Part shown: in pieces, positions 23,122-34,748 of the stretch | How positions within the stretch are numbered: position 1 is the first letter of the stretch | Layout of the letters: each line of letters opens with the position of its first letter | Source of the DNA: Argentina anserina | Lineage: Eukaryota; Streptophyta; Magnoliopsida; Rosales; Rosaceae | Length of the DNA: 64,000 bases | Direction: 5' to 3' | Assembly (NCBI RefSeq): GCF_933775445.1 | Contig: NC_065877.1 | Location: forward strand, 24,738,001 to 24,802,000 | The notes under the pieces: model-generated | What the model was told of the DNA's origin: nothing | The model's database searches: none | The model's input: the letters and a program-made list of their open reading frames with translations, nothing else | Translations under genes and position numbers: made by a program

Positions 23122-26100
23122 ATGGGAGGATTAGTGTTGGAAACTGCAAGTCAAATCAGCAAGTTTGTCATGATCTCAATGAAAACATGTTACAAATCAG
23201 TTGGCAATCATCCATTTGTTGTGGGCATCCTGCTTTTCTTTATATTTCTGCACAGATCATTTCCTGTTTTGTTTTCTGTTTTGGTCTCAACTTCCCCTGT
23301 TCTTGTCTGTACTGCTGTTCTTCTTGGAACCCTTTTGAGTTTTGGTCAGTCCAACATACCCGAAATCGAACCCCACGTCGATGTTGCTCCTCTTAGAACT
23401 TGGGTTAGTGGCGATGATACTGTTCTTGTCGAGAGTGGCGGTAGCTTCCCCGCAGAGAAACTCTCAGCAACCAGCAGGGACATTGTGGACGACGAGTCGA
23501 CGACAGATTACAGAGTCAATGGTGAGGCTGGGGATCATGATATTTATGCGCCGCTTATTATTGAGAATGTTCAGCATCAGACTGAGAGTGACAATAGAGT
23601 GATTGAGGATTTGGATAGAGACATTGAGTTGCCGAATGATGTGGAAGCAGCTGAGCAGCAGTATAGTTTGCTTCAACAGGTTCGAGATCAGATTCTTCAA
23701 GTGCAGGATGGAAATGGTAATGTATCTCCTCAAGGAGGAAGAAACCATTATGATGACAGTGGTGAAGCTTCTGATTCAGGGTCAGATGGGGCCGAGAGCT
23801 CATCGCCGGATGCTTCAATGGCCGACATTCTTCCTGTTCTTGACGAGCTACACCCGTTGTTAGACTTAGAAGCTCCACAGCCTGCTCATATGTCGAATGA
23901 TGGATCTGATGCAGCTTCAGATAGCAGTGTTGAGTCGGATGGGGATAATGAGGAGCAGGGTGGACGAGCAGATGAGGAGGATGGGGTTGATTACCATGGC
24001 GGCGACGAGGAAGAAGTACCTGAGCATAGTGGCAAGGAGGATGAAAGCAAATCTGCAATTAAGTGGACAGATGATGACCAAAAGAATCTCATGGATTTGG
24101 GAAACTTGGAGCTTGAGAGGAACCGACGCTTAGAAAATCTTATTGCAAGGAGAAGGACAAGAAAAAGCTTCAAATTAATGGCTGAGAAGAATCTAATAGA
24201 TTTTGGTGGTGTTGATCTTCCATTTAATGTTTCACCAATTTCAACAACAAGGCGCAACCCGTTTGATTCTCCATTTGATGACTCCTATGGTGACATGGGG
24301 TTACCACCCATCCCTGGGTCTGCTCCATCCATCATGTTGGCAAGGAGAAATCCTTTTGATCTTCCTTATGATTCAAATGAAGAAAAACCTGACCTCAAGG
24401 GAGACCATTTTGAGCAAGAGTTTATTGCATCGCATGCCAATGATGCATTCTTCCGTAGGCATGAAAGTTTCAGTTTGGGAGCTTCAAGTTTGGGAGGTGC
24501 CAAGCATGAGAGGCAAGACTTTAAGTGGAAACCTGTTTTCGTACCGGAAAGATTGGCTTCAGAAGGACCAGGTTATTCCTTATTTCAAAGACAATCGAGT
24601 GAAGTTAGTGAATCAAAGTTGAGTTCTGTCCATGATAGCGACTCATTGAGTTCTGCAGCAGATTTGGATGATAGGAAGTTCAGTGAGCAAGACTTTACTA
24701 CAGAAGCAGAAGTCATCTCCAACATTTATCATGTTTCTGGTCTTGTTAACCATGGAAGTCATTCCTATGAAGATGCATATTCGCTGGAAATGGAACAGGT
24801 TGATAAAAGGGATGTCCTACCCGATCAGCTTGATATAGAATTAGGTGCAAGTGAAAAGCTGGAACCAAGCTTGTCGGATAATGGAGGATTGCGTACTCTT
24901 ACTAATGAACTCCATTTAAATCCAGAACTAGTTGAAGAGGAGGACAGCAGCAGTAGCTCAAGCTTGTCATCATTGTCAGAAGCAGATGAAAAGATCTCAG
25001 ATGTGAGGGACGTTGGAAAAATTTTGGAACTAAGTGGTGATCTAGTCAAAGAGTATCTAATTTCAGCGCAACATTCGCTTGAGGAATCAGATATTCAATT
25101 CATAAGCACGTCAGTTGATGATAATCAATTAAAGGAGCCAGTCTATGACTCGGTTCCCCTTGAAGCTGAAAATCTTATTTCCTTGAACTCCATTTCTTCT
25201 GATATGCAAGCAGAGATATATGAACTAGTTAGAACTCAATCATTAGCGGAAATGCATGTGCCTTTTGTGTACAAAGATAATGATGTGGACTGTGAGAACA
25301 TAGAGAAGGCTACTTCAGCTAATGGAGATGTATGTGGTGCCACCTCAAAAGCACATGGAGCAGATGCAATTGAGGGAGACTTGGGAAACTACAACCAAGC
25401 GCAGCTAACAAGTTCTCTTTCAGAGGTAGAAGACGGTCTCCCTAGGAATTTGGAGGTAAATGCAGTTTCTTCACAATCTCGTTGCCATTATCTTCTTTCC
25501 AATGAACAGACATCAGAACAGGAAAAAGACCTATCCTGGTTAGATAAATCCATGGTTGAACCATGTCTTGATGATCATATGGATGCTCTTATTATCAAAG
25601 ATAATGTCACGGAAGAGGTAGATGACATAAAGGAGATCGACCCAGAGTTGCTTCTAGAACTGGATACAGTTGGAGATTTCAGTGTGAAAGATGGAATTGG
25701 TGAGCCACTCCATTATGAGCTGGTAAGAGAGGTAGCTAATGCTGTGAGCTCTGAATCTGGGTTGTCAACCGCGGAGTTGAACCTGTCAGAACCCAATCAG
25801 GAACTACCTATTCTGGATCACATTCATGAGGGAGTAGATATTGATGAAGCTTTCAAAGAACTTCATGCAGGAGTAAACGCGGAGGAGGTCATGTTTCCTG
25901 GAGTGGTTGACAATGAGCAAGTATCAGAAAGTACAGTGCAGACCAGTTCACAGTTGCTGACGACTAAAGCAACATCTTTGGAAGATATTATCACTTCTTC
26001 AAATCAAGCTCCAGATAATTCCGCTAATGAGTTTTCGCAACTACTGGATACAGAAGGGTCAGTAGAATTACGTGCGGTATTACCTCTAGAGGGTAATGAT

Positions 26101-27267
26101 GTATCAGCAGATGCCTTGCCTCATGTGGTGGAGGATATTGCATTATACAGTATAGGGTCCACTGATCAAGAGACTTTCACTACTCAAATTCATTTGAAAC
26201 AACTATCGGAAGAAAATGTTACTAAGCTGCTGGATACATTAGATTCAGAGGATGTATTGGCAGAAGTAGGAGCTGAGGCTGTGGTGGAGACGGTATTAAG
26301 CAATGACGTATTTGGTGTTAAGGAAACTATAACTGATTTTCCTTTGAAGCAAGTATCAGAAGCTGATGTTGCTGAGCTGATAAATCCATTGAATTCTAAT
26401 GATGAAACCTCAGAAGTAGGAACTGCCGCTGTGGTGGAGACTGTTTCAAGCAATGTTTCATACGGTGTTGAAGAAACCATCCCTGATTCTCCTTTGAAGC
26501 AACTATCAGACGGTACTGTTGCTGAGCTGCCAAATCCATCAAATTCGAAGAATGAAACGTCAGAAGTAGGAACTGAGGCTGTGGTGCAGACTGTTTCAAG
26601 CAATGTCTTACACGGTGTTGAAGAAACTATCCCTGATTCTCCTTTGAAGCTAGTCTCGGAAGACGCTGTCTGTGAGCTGCAAAAACCATTGAATTTGAAG
26701 GATGGGTGTGAAGAAGTAACAACTGTTGCTGTGGTGGAGACTGTTTCAAGCAATGTTTCACATGGTATTGAAGAAACCATCCCTGATTCTCATTTGAAGC
26801 AACTATCAGATGGTACTGTTGCTGAGCTGCCAAATCCATCAAATTCAAAAAATGAAACGTCAGAAGTAGGAACTGAGGCTGTGGTGCAGACTGTTTCAAG
26901 CAATGTCTTACACGGTGTTGAAGAAACTATCCCTGATTCTCCTTTGAAGCTAGTCTCAGAAGACGCTGTCTGTGAGCTGCAAAAACCATTGAATTTGAAG
27001 GATGGGTGTGAAGAAGTAACAACTACGGTGGGGGATTCTGTAGAGGAGATTGGTTCAAACAATACAGGATCAGATGTTCCAAAAACTGTCCCAACTCCTA
27101 GTGCGTTGAAGGAAGTCTCGGAAAGTTTTGTGGTTGAAACAATAGAGATGGCATCAGACGATAGAGAACTCGTGCAAGAACCTGTACCTACTCAAGTTTC
27201 AGAAAAGAATGTTGGTGTTGGTGAGCTGCCAAAACCATCAAATTCAAATGACGGATTAACAGAATAG
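23122..27267 (+). CDS. Large acidic membrane-anchored protein of unknown function, repeat-bearing C-terminus
   Basis: One uninterrupted exon encodes 1381 residues. An intron in the 5' leader seems to run 22981-23086 (gtgagt...tttcag). Residues about 30-75 form a strongly hydrophobic block (FVVGILLFFIFLH and VLVCTAVLLGTLLSF), enough for two membrane spans. The rest is acidic and predicted disordered. It contains a basic patch, NLIARRRTRKSFKLMAEKN (about 340-358), followed by a twice-repeated RRNPFD motif. This layout recalls an uncharacterised plant family that includes Arabidopsis At5g17910, whose function is not established to my knowledge. Residues about 1025-1310 are a 50-residue tandem repeat, listed separately. 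The ATG is the first one after the leader intron and precedes the membrane block. Confidence 0.85.
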   Translation: MGGLVLETASQISKFVMISMKTCYKSVGNHPFVVGILLFFIFLHRSFPVLFSVLVSTSPVLVCTAVLLGTLLSFGQSNIPEIEPHVDVAPLRTWVSGDDTVLVESGGSFPAEKLSATSRDIVDDESTTDYRVNGEAGDHDIYAPLIIENVQHQTESDNRVIEDLDRDIELPNDVEAAEQQYSLLQQVRDQILQVQDGNGNVSPQGGRNHYDDSGEASDSGSDGAESSSPDASMADILPVLDELHPLLDLEAPQPAHMSNDGSDAASDSSVESDGDNEEQGGRADEEDGVDYHGGDEEEVPEHSGKEDESKSAIKWTDDDQKNLMDLGNLELERNRRLENLIARRRTRKSFKLMAEKNLIDFGGVDLPFNVSPISTTRRNPFDSPFDDSYGDMGLPPIPGSAPSIMLARRNPFDLPYDSNEEKPDLKGDHFEQEFIASHANDAFFRRHESFSLGASSLGGAKHERQDFKWKPVFVPERLASEGPGYSLFQRQSSEVSESKLSSVHDSDSLSSAADLDDRKFSEQDFTTEAEVISNIYHVSGLVNHGSHSYEDAYSLEMEQVDKRDVLPDQLDIELGASEKLEPSLSDNGGLRTLTNELHLNPELVEEEDSSSSSSLSSLSEADEKISDVRDVGKILELSGDLVKEYLISAQHSLEESDIQFISTSVDDNQLKEPVYDSVPLEAENLISLNSISSDMQAEIYELVRTQSLAEMHVPFVYKDNDVDCENIEKATSANGDVCGATSKAHGADAIEGDLGNYNQAQLTSSLSEVEDGLPRNLEVNAVSSQSRCHYLLSNEQTSEQEKDLSWLDKSMVEPCLDDHMDALIIKDNVTEEVDDIKEIDPELLLELDTVGDFSVKDGIGEPLHYELVREVANAVSSESGLSTAELNLSEPNQELPILDHIHEGVDIDEAFKELHAGVNAEEVMFPGVVDNEQVSESTVQTSSQLLTTKATSLEDIITSSNQAPDNSANEFSQLLDTEGSVELRAVLPLEGNDVSADALPHVVEDIALYSIGSTDQETFTTQIHLKQLSEENVTKLLDTLDSEDVLAEVGAEAVVETVLSNDVFGVKETITDFPLKQVSEADVAELINPLNSNDETSEVGTAAVVETVSSNVSYGVEETIPDSPLKQLSDGTVAELPNPSNSKNETSEVGTEAVVQTVSSNVLHGVEETIPDSPLKLVSEDAVCELQKPLNLKDGCEEVTTVAVVETVSSNVSHGIEETIPDSHLKQLSDGTVAELPNPSNSKNETSEVGTEAVVQTVSSNVLHGVEETIPDSPLKLVSEDAVCELQKPLNLKDGCEEVTTTVGDSVEEIGSNNTGSDVPKTVPTPSALKEVSESFVVETIEMASDDRELVQEPVPTQVSEKNVGVGELPKPSNSNDGLTE
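26194..27060 (+). repeat. 150-bp (50-residue) in-frame coding tandem repeat
   Basis: Units start at 26194, 26344, 26494, 26644, 26794 and 26944, exactly 150 bp apart, each opening with LK(Q/L)(L/V)S and mostly closing with EETIPDSP. Later units decay into the C-terminus. The pair starting at 26494 is repeated almost exactly from 26794: I count 4 differences in the first 233 bases. So a 300-bp, two-unit block was duplicated recently on top of an older 150-bp repeat. Confidence 0.95.
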
Positions 27268-28264
27268 AAGAAGAATCAACAAATGCAGTGGTTCTTCCAG
27301 TTGAGAATATAAGACATGAACTGAAGAATGCTGAACTGTTTGTGGCTCGCGTCTTTTTCAGGTGTCTTCTTTAGCAACAGGCTCTGCATGTGTATATTTT
27401 CCTTCCAGTGTGATTACAATGATCTTTTTGGGTTGGGTTATAGTTTCATTTGGTGTTTTTCTTCTTTATCAATACCTTTTTGATTGATTGATTTCTTCAA
27501 GAATGAGTTTTTGGTTTGATTTCTTGAAGTGTGAAGTTTCTGAAGTTGTCACTGGGAGAAAGTTCTGCTTGAATCATCCGTTGTTTTGACAAGTTGAGGA
27601 TATGGATTTTTTTTTTCTTTGGATGTGAGGGAATATTGTAAACTTCTGCAGATGTATAAAGTGCAGCTTCCGTTTTATTATTTTTCTGATAGATTTCGAT
27701 TAAAACTGTACTGGCTCAGATAAACTGTAACGGGGTTTAATATACTAAGGCTTAAAATCCTGTCTTCCTATAGACCACTAAACTGATATCTGTAGAAATT
27801 GGAAGAGAAGAAAGTAGTAAAATTCCTGCCATAGATTTTAGCGGCATAGATTGGGATTGGTGAAGAATGCACCATGCTTCTTTCACGTTCAAATCATAAT
27901 GTTCTTGAGAAAGGAAGTTGGTTTAATTGAGAAGAGATAAATTAATTAATGGAATTTGAAACTTTAGAGCTGGATTGCGAAGATTACATAATTAAAAATT
28001 TCACCAGTGTTGGCTTCAAGTAATGCAAGGACAAAGCAAACAGCAGGACTGAAGGTCACTGGTTACCAATCAAATGATTCTAATTATTTCATTTAGCATC
28101 TAATGTAGACTATTGACATTCTGCATTTTCCAGTATCAGAAGCAACTTTAACATCTAAATAGCAGGTTAACAGAACAACAAATAAAGAGTATAACTGAAA
28201 CAAGTACATGGCGATTTGTTAGACAAGTTAGCTCTATCTGTACGAAATTGTATCAAACGACATG
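27268..28264. other. 3' flanks of two convergent genes
   Basis: The first few hundred bases are T-rich and look like the 3' untranslated region of the large acidic-protein gene. The right part should hold the 3' untranslated region of the minus-strand partial gene. No further coding sequence seen. Confidence 0.5.
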
Positions 28265-29141
28265 TTATAAATGCTTTTGCTTCTTCTGTAGTGGCCCAGA
28301 AGCAGCCCCAACCTGCAAAACGACAAGTTCAGATATATGTGGTATCAATGTTAGAATCATAAATTCATAATGATCCCATTTCACTACAGTTTATCTAATA
28401 TTTATTGAACCAAATAGAAAATTGTATCTTTAGACCTGCAGCGGATGATTCCAATCTAACTTGGGCACATTAATACTAACCTATAAGTATCGACTGTAAC
28501 GTTTGTTTGAACTAAAAAGTAGGAGCTAGTCATCTTTTCTTCTTCTTTTGTTCTGATCGGGTAGGTAATTGAAATGCTACATCGAGTCTTTCATGGGTTG
28601 AACTCATAAACATAATAAAAGGAGAAATGCCACTAGACCAAATGGTACTCATCTCTTAATGTTGCATGTCTAGGTTGCCTTTGTTTTGCATAAATTAGTA
28701 TCCAAAATTAAAGAGAAAAAGAATAAAGTAAGTATATACAGAAATTGCATACTTTTGTCTTATAAATGATTGAAATAACATAATTTCATACGAATCAGCA
28801 ATTATTGAGGTGAAATTATGATGAAAAGTTCTGAAGTATGGTTGGAAGGCTAAATACTTTGACATTCCTTTTATTTGCTACTCCTACTCTTCCACAATAT
28901 CCTACCCCTCTTCTACCATCTCAACTTTTCCTAAATTCAAGACAGCATCTACCATATGCATACCTACAGAGGAGATGAAAAAGAGAAAGCAAACTACAGT
29001 GAAGCTAGAAAGTATGCTTACCATGCTTGAGAGTTGTTCTCTGATATAGATCAAAGACCTCACCATTGCTTCAAGAATGTCCCTAGTCAGATGGAACTTC
29101 ACCTCGATTTCATCTAGACTAGATTTGGTATGGTCTTGCAG
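28265..29141 (-). CDS. Last two exons of an unrecognised gene (partial)
   Basis: On the minus strand an acceptor (tttttgcag) opens exon 29141-29022. It is exactly 40 codons, containing SSLDEIEVKFHLTRDILEAM and SLIYIREQLSSM, and ends at a gtaagc donor. The next acceptor (ttttgcag) opens exon 28312-28265, which reads VGAASGPLQKKQKHL and stops. Phases agree. The peptide looks alpha-helical or coiled-coil with a basic tail. I do not recognise the family. Upstream exons are not found: a Mutator-like element begins 86 bp beyond the first acceptor, and the next 2 kb on that side is non-coding. The gene is therefore either continued by a very long intron or is a truncated remnant. Confidence 0.5.
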
Positions 29142-29227
29142 CTGCAAAAACAAAATAATTACAAATAATACAAAACCAGGCATTTAAACAAAAAGAACAG
29201 AACAATCTAGGGACACCTTACTAACTA

Positions 29228-30151
29228 GGCAAAAAGGCCGATTTGCACCCCAAATTTGGTCATAATTGTCAATTTGCACCATGAACTTACATTTGAGTCA
29301 ATTTACCTCCTAAACTTGGTAAAAATTACAGATTTGCACCCTATCCGTTAAATTTAATGTTTTCCATCCAATTTTAAGTCACATATCATGCATTTGAAGG
29401 GCAATATTGCCATTATATATTTATTCATATTTAATAATGAAATAAATTAATAAAATTACTTAAGATGAACACTTGTTACAATTTTTTTTGAAACATGTTA
29501 TTGATTTATATATTATTTTTTTACGTGATATAGTATGTTAAAAGATATTAGAAAAATATAAATAAATACATTGAAAATTAAAAATAAATGTGTGTTCTGG
29601 GAGATTTACTATTCTATCATTGTGTGTGTCTTAATCTTATTAGGTTTCTTGTTAGAGATAAATTCGCATCTCTGTAATAGATTAGGACTCCGAATCCTAC
29701 GAGATTGTAGTTATGTAATGCCTATATATAGGCCTCATTATCAATAATTAAATGGTTACGTTTTGTTCCATTACGTCGTTATTATTCTCGTTTCGTTCCT
29801 CCTCCAACAATACACACTATATTTGAATGGGTGGGTATGTTGAATATATAATTCGAAGTAGGGTTAAGTATGTAGAAAAAAGATGTAAATAAATAATTTG
29901 ATTAAAAAATAATCCACTTTTAAAGAATATTTGTATTTGTTTTTAAGAAAAATATAAATAGAAAATGACAACATTACCCCTCATGTGCATGACATTTGAC
30001 GCAAAATTGGATGAAAACAGTTAAATTTAACGGATGAGGTGCAAATCGGCAATTTTTACCAAGTTTAGGAGGTAAATTGACTCAAATATAAGTTTGGGGT
30101 ACAAATTGACAATTTTAGCCAAATTTGGGGGTGTATTTTGGCAATTTTGCC
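29228..30151. mobile_element. Non-autonomous Mutator-like element with long TIRs
   Basis: A perfect 9-bp duplication, tactaacta, flanks it (29219-29227 and 30152-30160). The terminal inverted repeats are about 180 bp, starting ggcaaaaaggcc on the left and (reverse complement) ggcaaaattgcc on the right, both continuing through gagtcaatttacctcctaaa and ccgttaaatttaa. No transposase is present. It sits just upstream of the acceptor of the partial minus-strand gene, probably within an intron of it. Confidence 0.88.
29590..29811 (+). repeat. Solo-LTR-like sequence inside the Mutator-like element
   Basis: From about tgttctgggagatt to cctccaaca, with a promoter-like cctatatataggcc at about 29720. 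It resembles a short plant LTR, but I see no target duplication, so exact ends are uncertain. It makes up most of the unique interior of the surrounding element. Confidence 0.4.
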
Positions 30152-30160
30152 TACTAACTA

Positions 30161-32070
30161 TGGCTTATAAAGAACATGGCTCAAAAGCTTGCCAACTTAA
30201 AAAAGGGCTACCAATAGATATGAAAGTACATATTTATGTTGGCATTCCTATACAAAATGATCACTGCATACAGTTCCTTAGTTGGTTGTATTTTTCTATC
30301 TTTAATTCTAATTTTGTTGAATTAGAATTATCTCTTATAATTGTTCTTAAAAGAAATTCTAATTTGATTAGGACTTACATGTGCCATAAGGAAATAAACC
30401 TAATTTGAATAGGTTCTTATGTACTTGATTATGTGATTAAATTCCTTTATAAATGCCGATTTTATTTGTATTAATATTGGAATTAGATTCCTTAAGTTAC
30501 TATGTTGATGCGTAAGGAAATAAGTCATATTGTGATGATGACATTGTTTCCTTAATTATCAGATTTGATATTTATTTGTATCTTTGGCAGGTTATTTCAT
30601 TAAGAAAAGAAAATCAAACCGCTAAAAGAACTTGCCAAAGATTGAAGGTTAAAGATTGAGGATTCAAGCCGTGGTGATTGAGTTGTATTTTAAGGTAAAT
30701 TGCATTCATGCATATCATACCAAATATTGTTGAAATGAGTTTTTAAAGGATGTTTTGTTTTGGAAAATATCTAATCTGTTTAAAATTATTTTGTTTTAAA
30801 ATGGAAAAATATTTTCCCAAATTATAGCATATTTGTTTATTGATATGTTTTCCTTTTTGTATGAAATATGCTTTAAGTGAGGGGGAGACGTTTCTTCTCC
30901 TATAAATAGGCATTTGAGAATTTGTGAATGTGAGAGAGATTAGGAGCATATAGAATAGGTTGTGATACCTTGGTATTGATATTGATAAACCCATATCTCT
31001 CATATATGATGTAGTGCTCATTATAATAGAGCTTCTCACAAGTTAGCCCGGAATGCTAGTAAGGAGGTCATGTTAGTATCTCTACTTGTGAAATCTCTAA
31101 GCTTAATTGCATCATTTTATATTTGATTGTGTGCTTAACCAAAACTATTGATTCTTATTTGCATTGTATATACATGCTCATGGGAAAACAATTATGGTAG
31201 ATCGAGAAGGCAAAATAGAAGAAGAGATTATTGCTTAGTGTGTTTACCATGCATCTCTATTTTACATAATTATTGTTTAATCGTTCATACATATGCCTAT
31301 GTGATATTAAGCATCAACGATTGAGAGAGAGAGAGAGAGAGAGAGAAACTTGGGAAAAGCAGTTGTTGCATTAGCCAGTGTCATAGCTTTATTTTGTGTT
31401 GATTATATTCATTGAGAATTCGTTGTATATTTTGTATCATCTCTATGGGTTACATATCACATGCATAAATCGTTCATGCATCTCATGAACATGAACATTG
31501 GTGAGGTTCATTAAGAAGGAATCAAGTCTTATGTGGCAAGGAGACGTGTGGCTCAATTCAAGACCTTAGTGGAAGAGATCTTAGTGACTCATTAAAGAAT
31601 ACCCTAGCAGCAAGAGATCTTAATGACTCTATTGAAGAAGACCTTAGTGGCATAATCGATATGTGTGATGACAATAGACCTTGTGGCATCGACGATCTGA
31701 GTGAGGTCGACCATCCATGTTTTTACAACAATCTTAGTGAGGTTGTATCAACACTTGAAGCAACGGTCTTAATGAGGTTGTTTCAACACTTGATTGTGAC
31801 TATTAAGTGAAAAGTATTTTACTTTTGAGAACTATATTATCATAGATTAAGGAATATCTTTGTAATATGAATTATTCAAAAGAAAAGTGAAATTCTTCTA
31901 TATTTTCTACTGCTTGTACTCTTCACGTTCTATCTTATATTTTCAAGATACCTTTAAAAAGCCTTATGCTTTCTTTTTTTTATTGAAAAACTATTACACT
32001 CTTTCTGCAGTCAACAACTTAAGAGTTTCTTTTTTTATGAGCGAATTAGATTACTTGTACTCAAATTAGT
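30161..32070. other. AT-rich intergenic DNA, possibly LTR-derived
   Basis: Includes a promoter-like cctataaatagg at about 30899, a (GA)n microsatellite at 31323-31347, and a stretch (31.5-31.8 kb) with recurring gatctta(g/a)tgactc-like phrases. It may be old retroelement leader sequence, but I cannot define ends and see no coding region. Confidence 0.4.
31323..31347. repeat. (GA)n microsatellite
   Basis: About 12 GA units without interruption. Confidence 0.9.
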
Positions 32071-33274
32071 GTTATCCAAATTGTTAATGTTCCAACTGGT
32101 TTTTGTGATGATGGTGTTGACCGACTTATTTGGGGGACTACTTCTAATGGATGTTTCTATGTCAAGTCTGCTTACAACTCTCTTTTTGAGATGAATGGCG
32201 CCCAAAACCCTCTGTGGAGGTTTATTTGGAAGGTGAGTTGTCCTCCCAAGCTGAAAAGTTTTCTTTGGTCTGTGATTCACAAGAAAATTCTAACTCATGT
32301 TCAAAGAGTGAGAAGAATGTTTGTTATAAGTGCTACATGTCCTATTTGGAACTTTGCAAATGAAAGTCTCATTCACTTTTTTAGAGAATGTTGTAGATCC
32401 AAGGATATTTGGAATGGTATAAGTCCTCATGTTTCAATTGCTAATTCTTTTTCTCTTGATTGGAACGGCTGGTTGGAGGCTGAGCTTCACTGCCATCTAA
32501 AAATCAAGAATAACATTCGGTGGTGCAATATTTTTGTCTTTGTTTGCTGGCTTATATGGAAGTGGAGAAACAAGTGTGTTTTTGATACCTTATTATCACG
32601 CATGTTTACACTGCTAAAATCATCTTGGATTATGATGAAGAGTGGAGCTGCTCTCTAAGCAAGGCTAAAGTGAGTTCTTTTTATAGTTATATTATGCTTT
32701 CCTGGTCTCGGCCTCCTGCTTGTTGGTATAAGTTGAATATTGATGGCACCAGAACTTCTAACTCTGGGAAAATTGGTGTTGGAGGGGTGATTAGAGATCA
32801 GCATGGGCATTGGATTCATGGTTTTCAAATGAACTTGGGGATTGGGGAGATTTTAGATGCTGAGGCTTTGGGCTTATTTTTTTGTCTGAAACTCATTGCC
32901 AAACATTACAGTGGAAATGTGGAAATTGAGTCCCACTCTGTCATTCTTATCCAACTTATGCAAAGGGATAACACTTCTATGCATCCTCTTGGATTCATGC
33001 TTCCTAATTGTGCTTCTATGATTTCCATACTACAGAATGTGAAACTCTCTCATATTTTTAGAGAGTGTAACATGGTTGCTAATGCATTAGCAAAAAAAAA
33101 TATTTTTCATGAGTTTGAGCTGATTGAGTTTGTTGATCTCTCTGCACATGCTGCACAGATTTTCTTAGACGATCTGGTCAGTATTGCTAGATGTAGACGC
33201 ACAAAAATCTGTTTTAATATTTAGTCTCTATTTTTTTTCTGGGCCTTTTAGGTCCCATGTAACCAAAAAAAAAA
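32071..33274 (+). pseudogene. 5'-truncated LINE: zf-RVT and RNase H end
   Basis: The 3' end of a plant L1-type LINE. The first frame (open from about 32075 to 32658) reads DRLIWGTTSNGCFYVKSAYN, then WKVSCPPKLKSFLW and CPIWNFANESLIHFFRECC, the zf-RVT region, with the second Cys of CPxC replaced by Trp. The second frame (32625-33224) reads YKLNIDGTRTSNSGKIGVGG and AEALGLFFCLKL, then IESHS where the family has a catalytic (V/I)ESDS, and MVANALAKK, the RVT_3-type RNase H. The two frames are separated by a frameshift near 32640. The copy ends in an 11-A tail (33264-33274). agtgtt occurs at both borders as a possible target duplication. It is dead on arrival. Confidence 0.82.
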
Positions 33275-33512
33275 GTGTTGCTCGTTTACTTTTCTGGATG
33301 TCCTTAGCATGAACAGATACGAAGTAACAAAGCCAAGAACATATCATTATTATGAGCGATCCTCATTGTCAAGCAGCATGCTTTAGTACAGTCTTATGTC
33401 CTGGCAGTACTAGTCCAATGTACATCTAATATTGACCACAAGGGAACAAAAATGGGACCTCCTGGGGTAAAAAAATTTCTCAATAAATACAGAGAAAGAC
33501 ATACGACTGACC

Positions 33513-34677
33513 AATGTTTTAAAAAACTCGCCTCAAGGCTCGCCTGAGGCTTAAAAAGCTCAACACCTAGTCGAAAACGCCTCGCCTTTCTGAAAAAAGT
33601 GTACAGGCGCAAAAAGCGTTCCACTAAGGCACAAAAAGCGCAAAAAACGCGCACCAATGCGCAAAAAACAGAAGAGGAGCCGCATCACATAACCCAAAGA
33701 GATCAAAACTTCATCAATTCTATAAACTAAGAACACAAACACGTAGATCACGAAGTGGAGATGAGAATCTTTACCATGAACAACCCAATCGGTAGTCAGA
33801 GACGTCGGAAAACGCTGCAAATTCGCCAGAAGAAAACCCAGAACAGTCGGTGCTTCCCCTCTTCGATTCTCCCTTCTCTGGCGGCGGTAGGTCGAGGCAT
33901 GACATGGGGAGGACGACAGAGAGGACGAGGTCACAACGGACTGGTGCGCTGGTCGGAGACGGCCTGACGGCGGCGGAATCATGTCGGGAAGTCGCGCGGT
34001 CGTTGGGTTGCAGAGGAATAAGGTCGGGACTCGGGAGCTCAATCTATTTTTGGGATAAAATGAAGCTTCTTGTTTTTCTTTCCAATATTAATCATAGCCA
34101 ATTTACTGATCCAATGGCTAGGATTTAATTGATCAATTTCTACGGCTAAGATCGCACCGTAACTAATTCCCATTTTCCAAATACATTCCTTATATTTCCA
34201 AACTTTATTATATTAACTCTGGAACCTAGAAAATTCTCCGAAAATTTATACGTTCTCGTCGTAACGTATACTTTAATATCATGCTCTTCGATCAACAGAT
34301 TCACTTAATCGAAACTCACAAATAATATTTTCGAGCATTTACTGAATTAATCACCGAGATTATAAAATAATCACCATACGATCTCAACTTAGCTCGTCAA
34401 TAATTTCAGGACTTACAGTAGATCAAGTTATGCTGGTAAACTTTTTGAATTGTATGGTTCTAGACTTTTGCTACTTTACTTAATATATGTATGCATGACA
34501 ATTGTTGTGTTTTATAAGCTATTTTTCAAGTAATATGTATAAGAATAATAGTTACACTTAAATAAGTTTATTTATTATTTTTATGTTGCAAGACTTACGT
34601 CTTTTACGCTTTACGCCTTAAGACTCTATACTCTCGGAAAAACGCCTTGAGGTACGCCTTAGCGTTTTAAAACACTG
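33513..34677. mobile_element. Non-autonomous element with 9-bp TSD and gttttaaaa ends
   Basis: The 9-bp duplication cgactgacc is perfect (33504-33512 and 34678-34686). The ends are inverted: aatgttttaaaaaactcgcc on the left and, as reverse complement, cagtgttttaaaacgct on the right, with subterminal gcctcaaggc and cgccttgagg. The interior (about 33640-34060) is GC-rich and gene-like in composition but has no recognisable domain. The target size points to a Mutator-like element, although gttttaaaa ends also occur on other plant families. Confidence 0.8.
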
Positions 34678-34748
34678 CGACTGACCTCTATACACATGCC
34701 CATGATAACCTCCTATTCCAACTCAACATAATCAGTAAATTGCTATTA

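Noticed and set aside
26190..27062. Antisense ORFs of 67-196 codons
   Set aside because: They mirror the 150-bp coding repeat on the plus strand; repeat periodicity keeps the antisense frames open.
33560..34042. 160-codon minus-strand ORF
   Set aside because: It lies wholly inside a non-autonomous transposon and ends in that element's terminal repeat. No recognisable domain.
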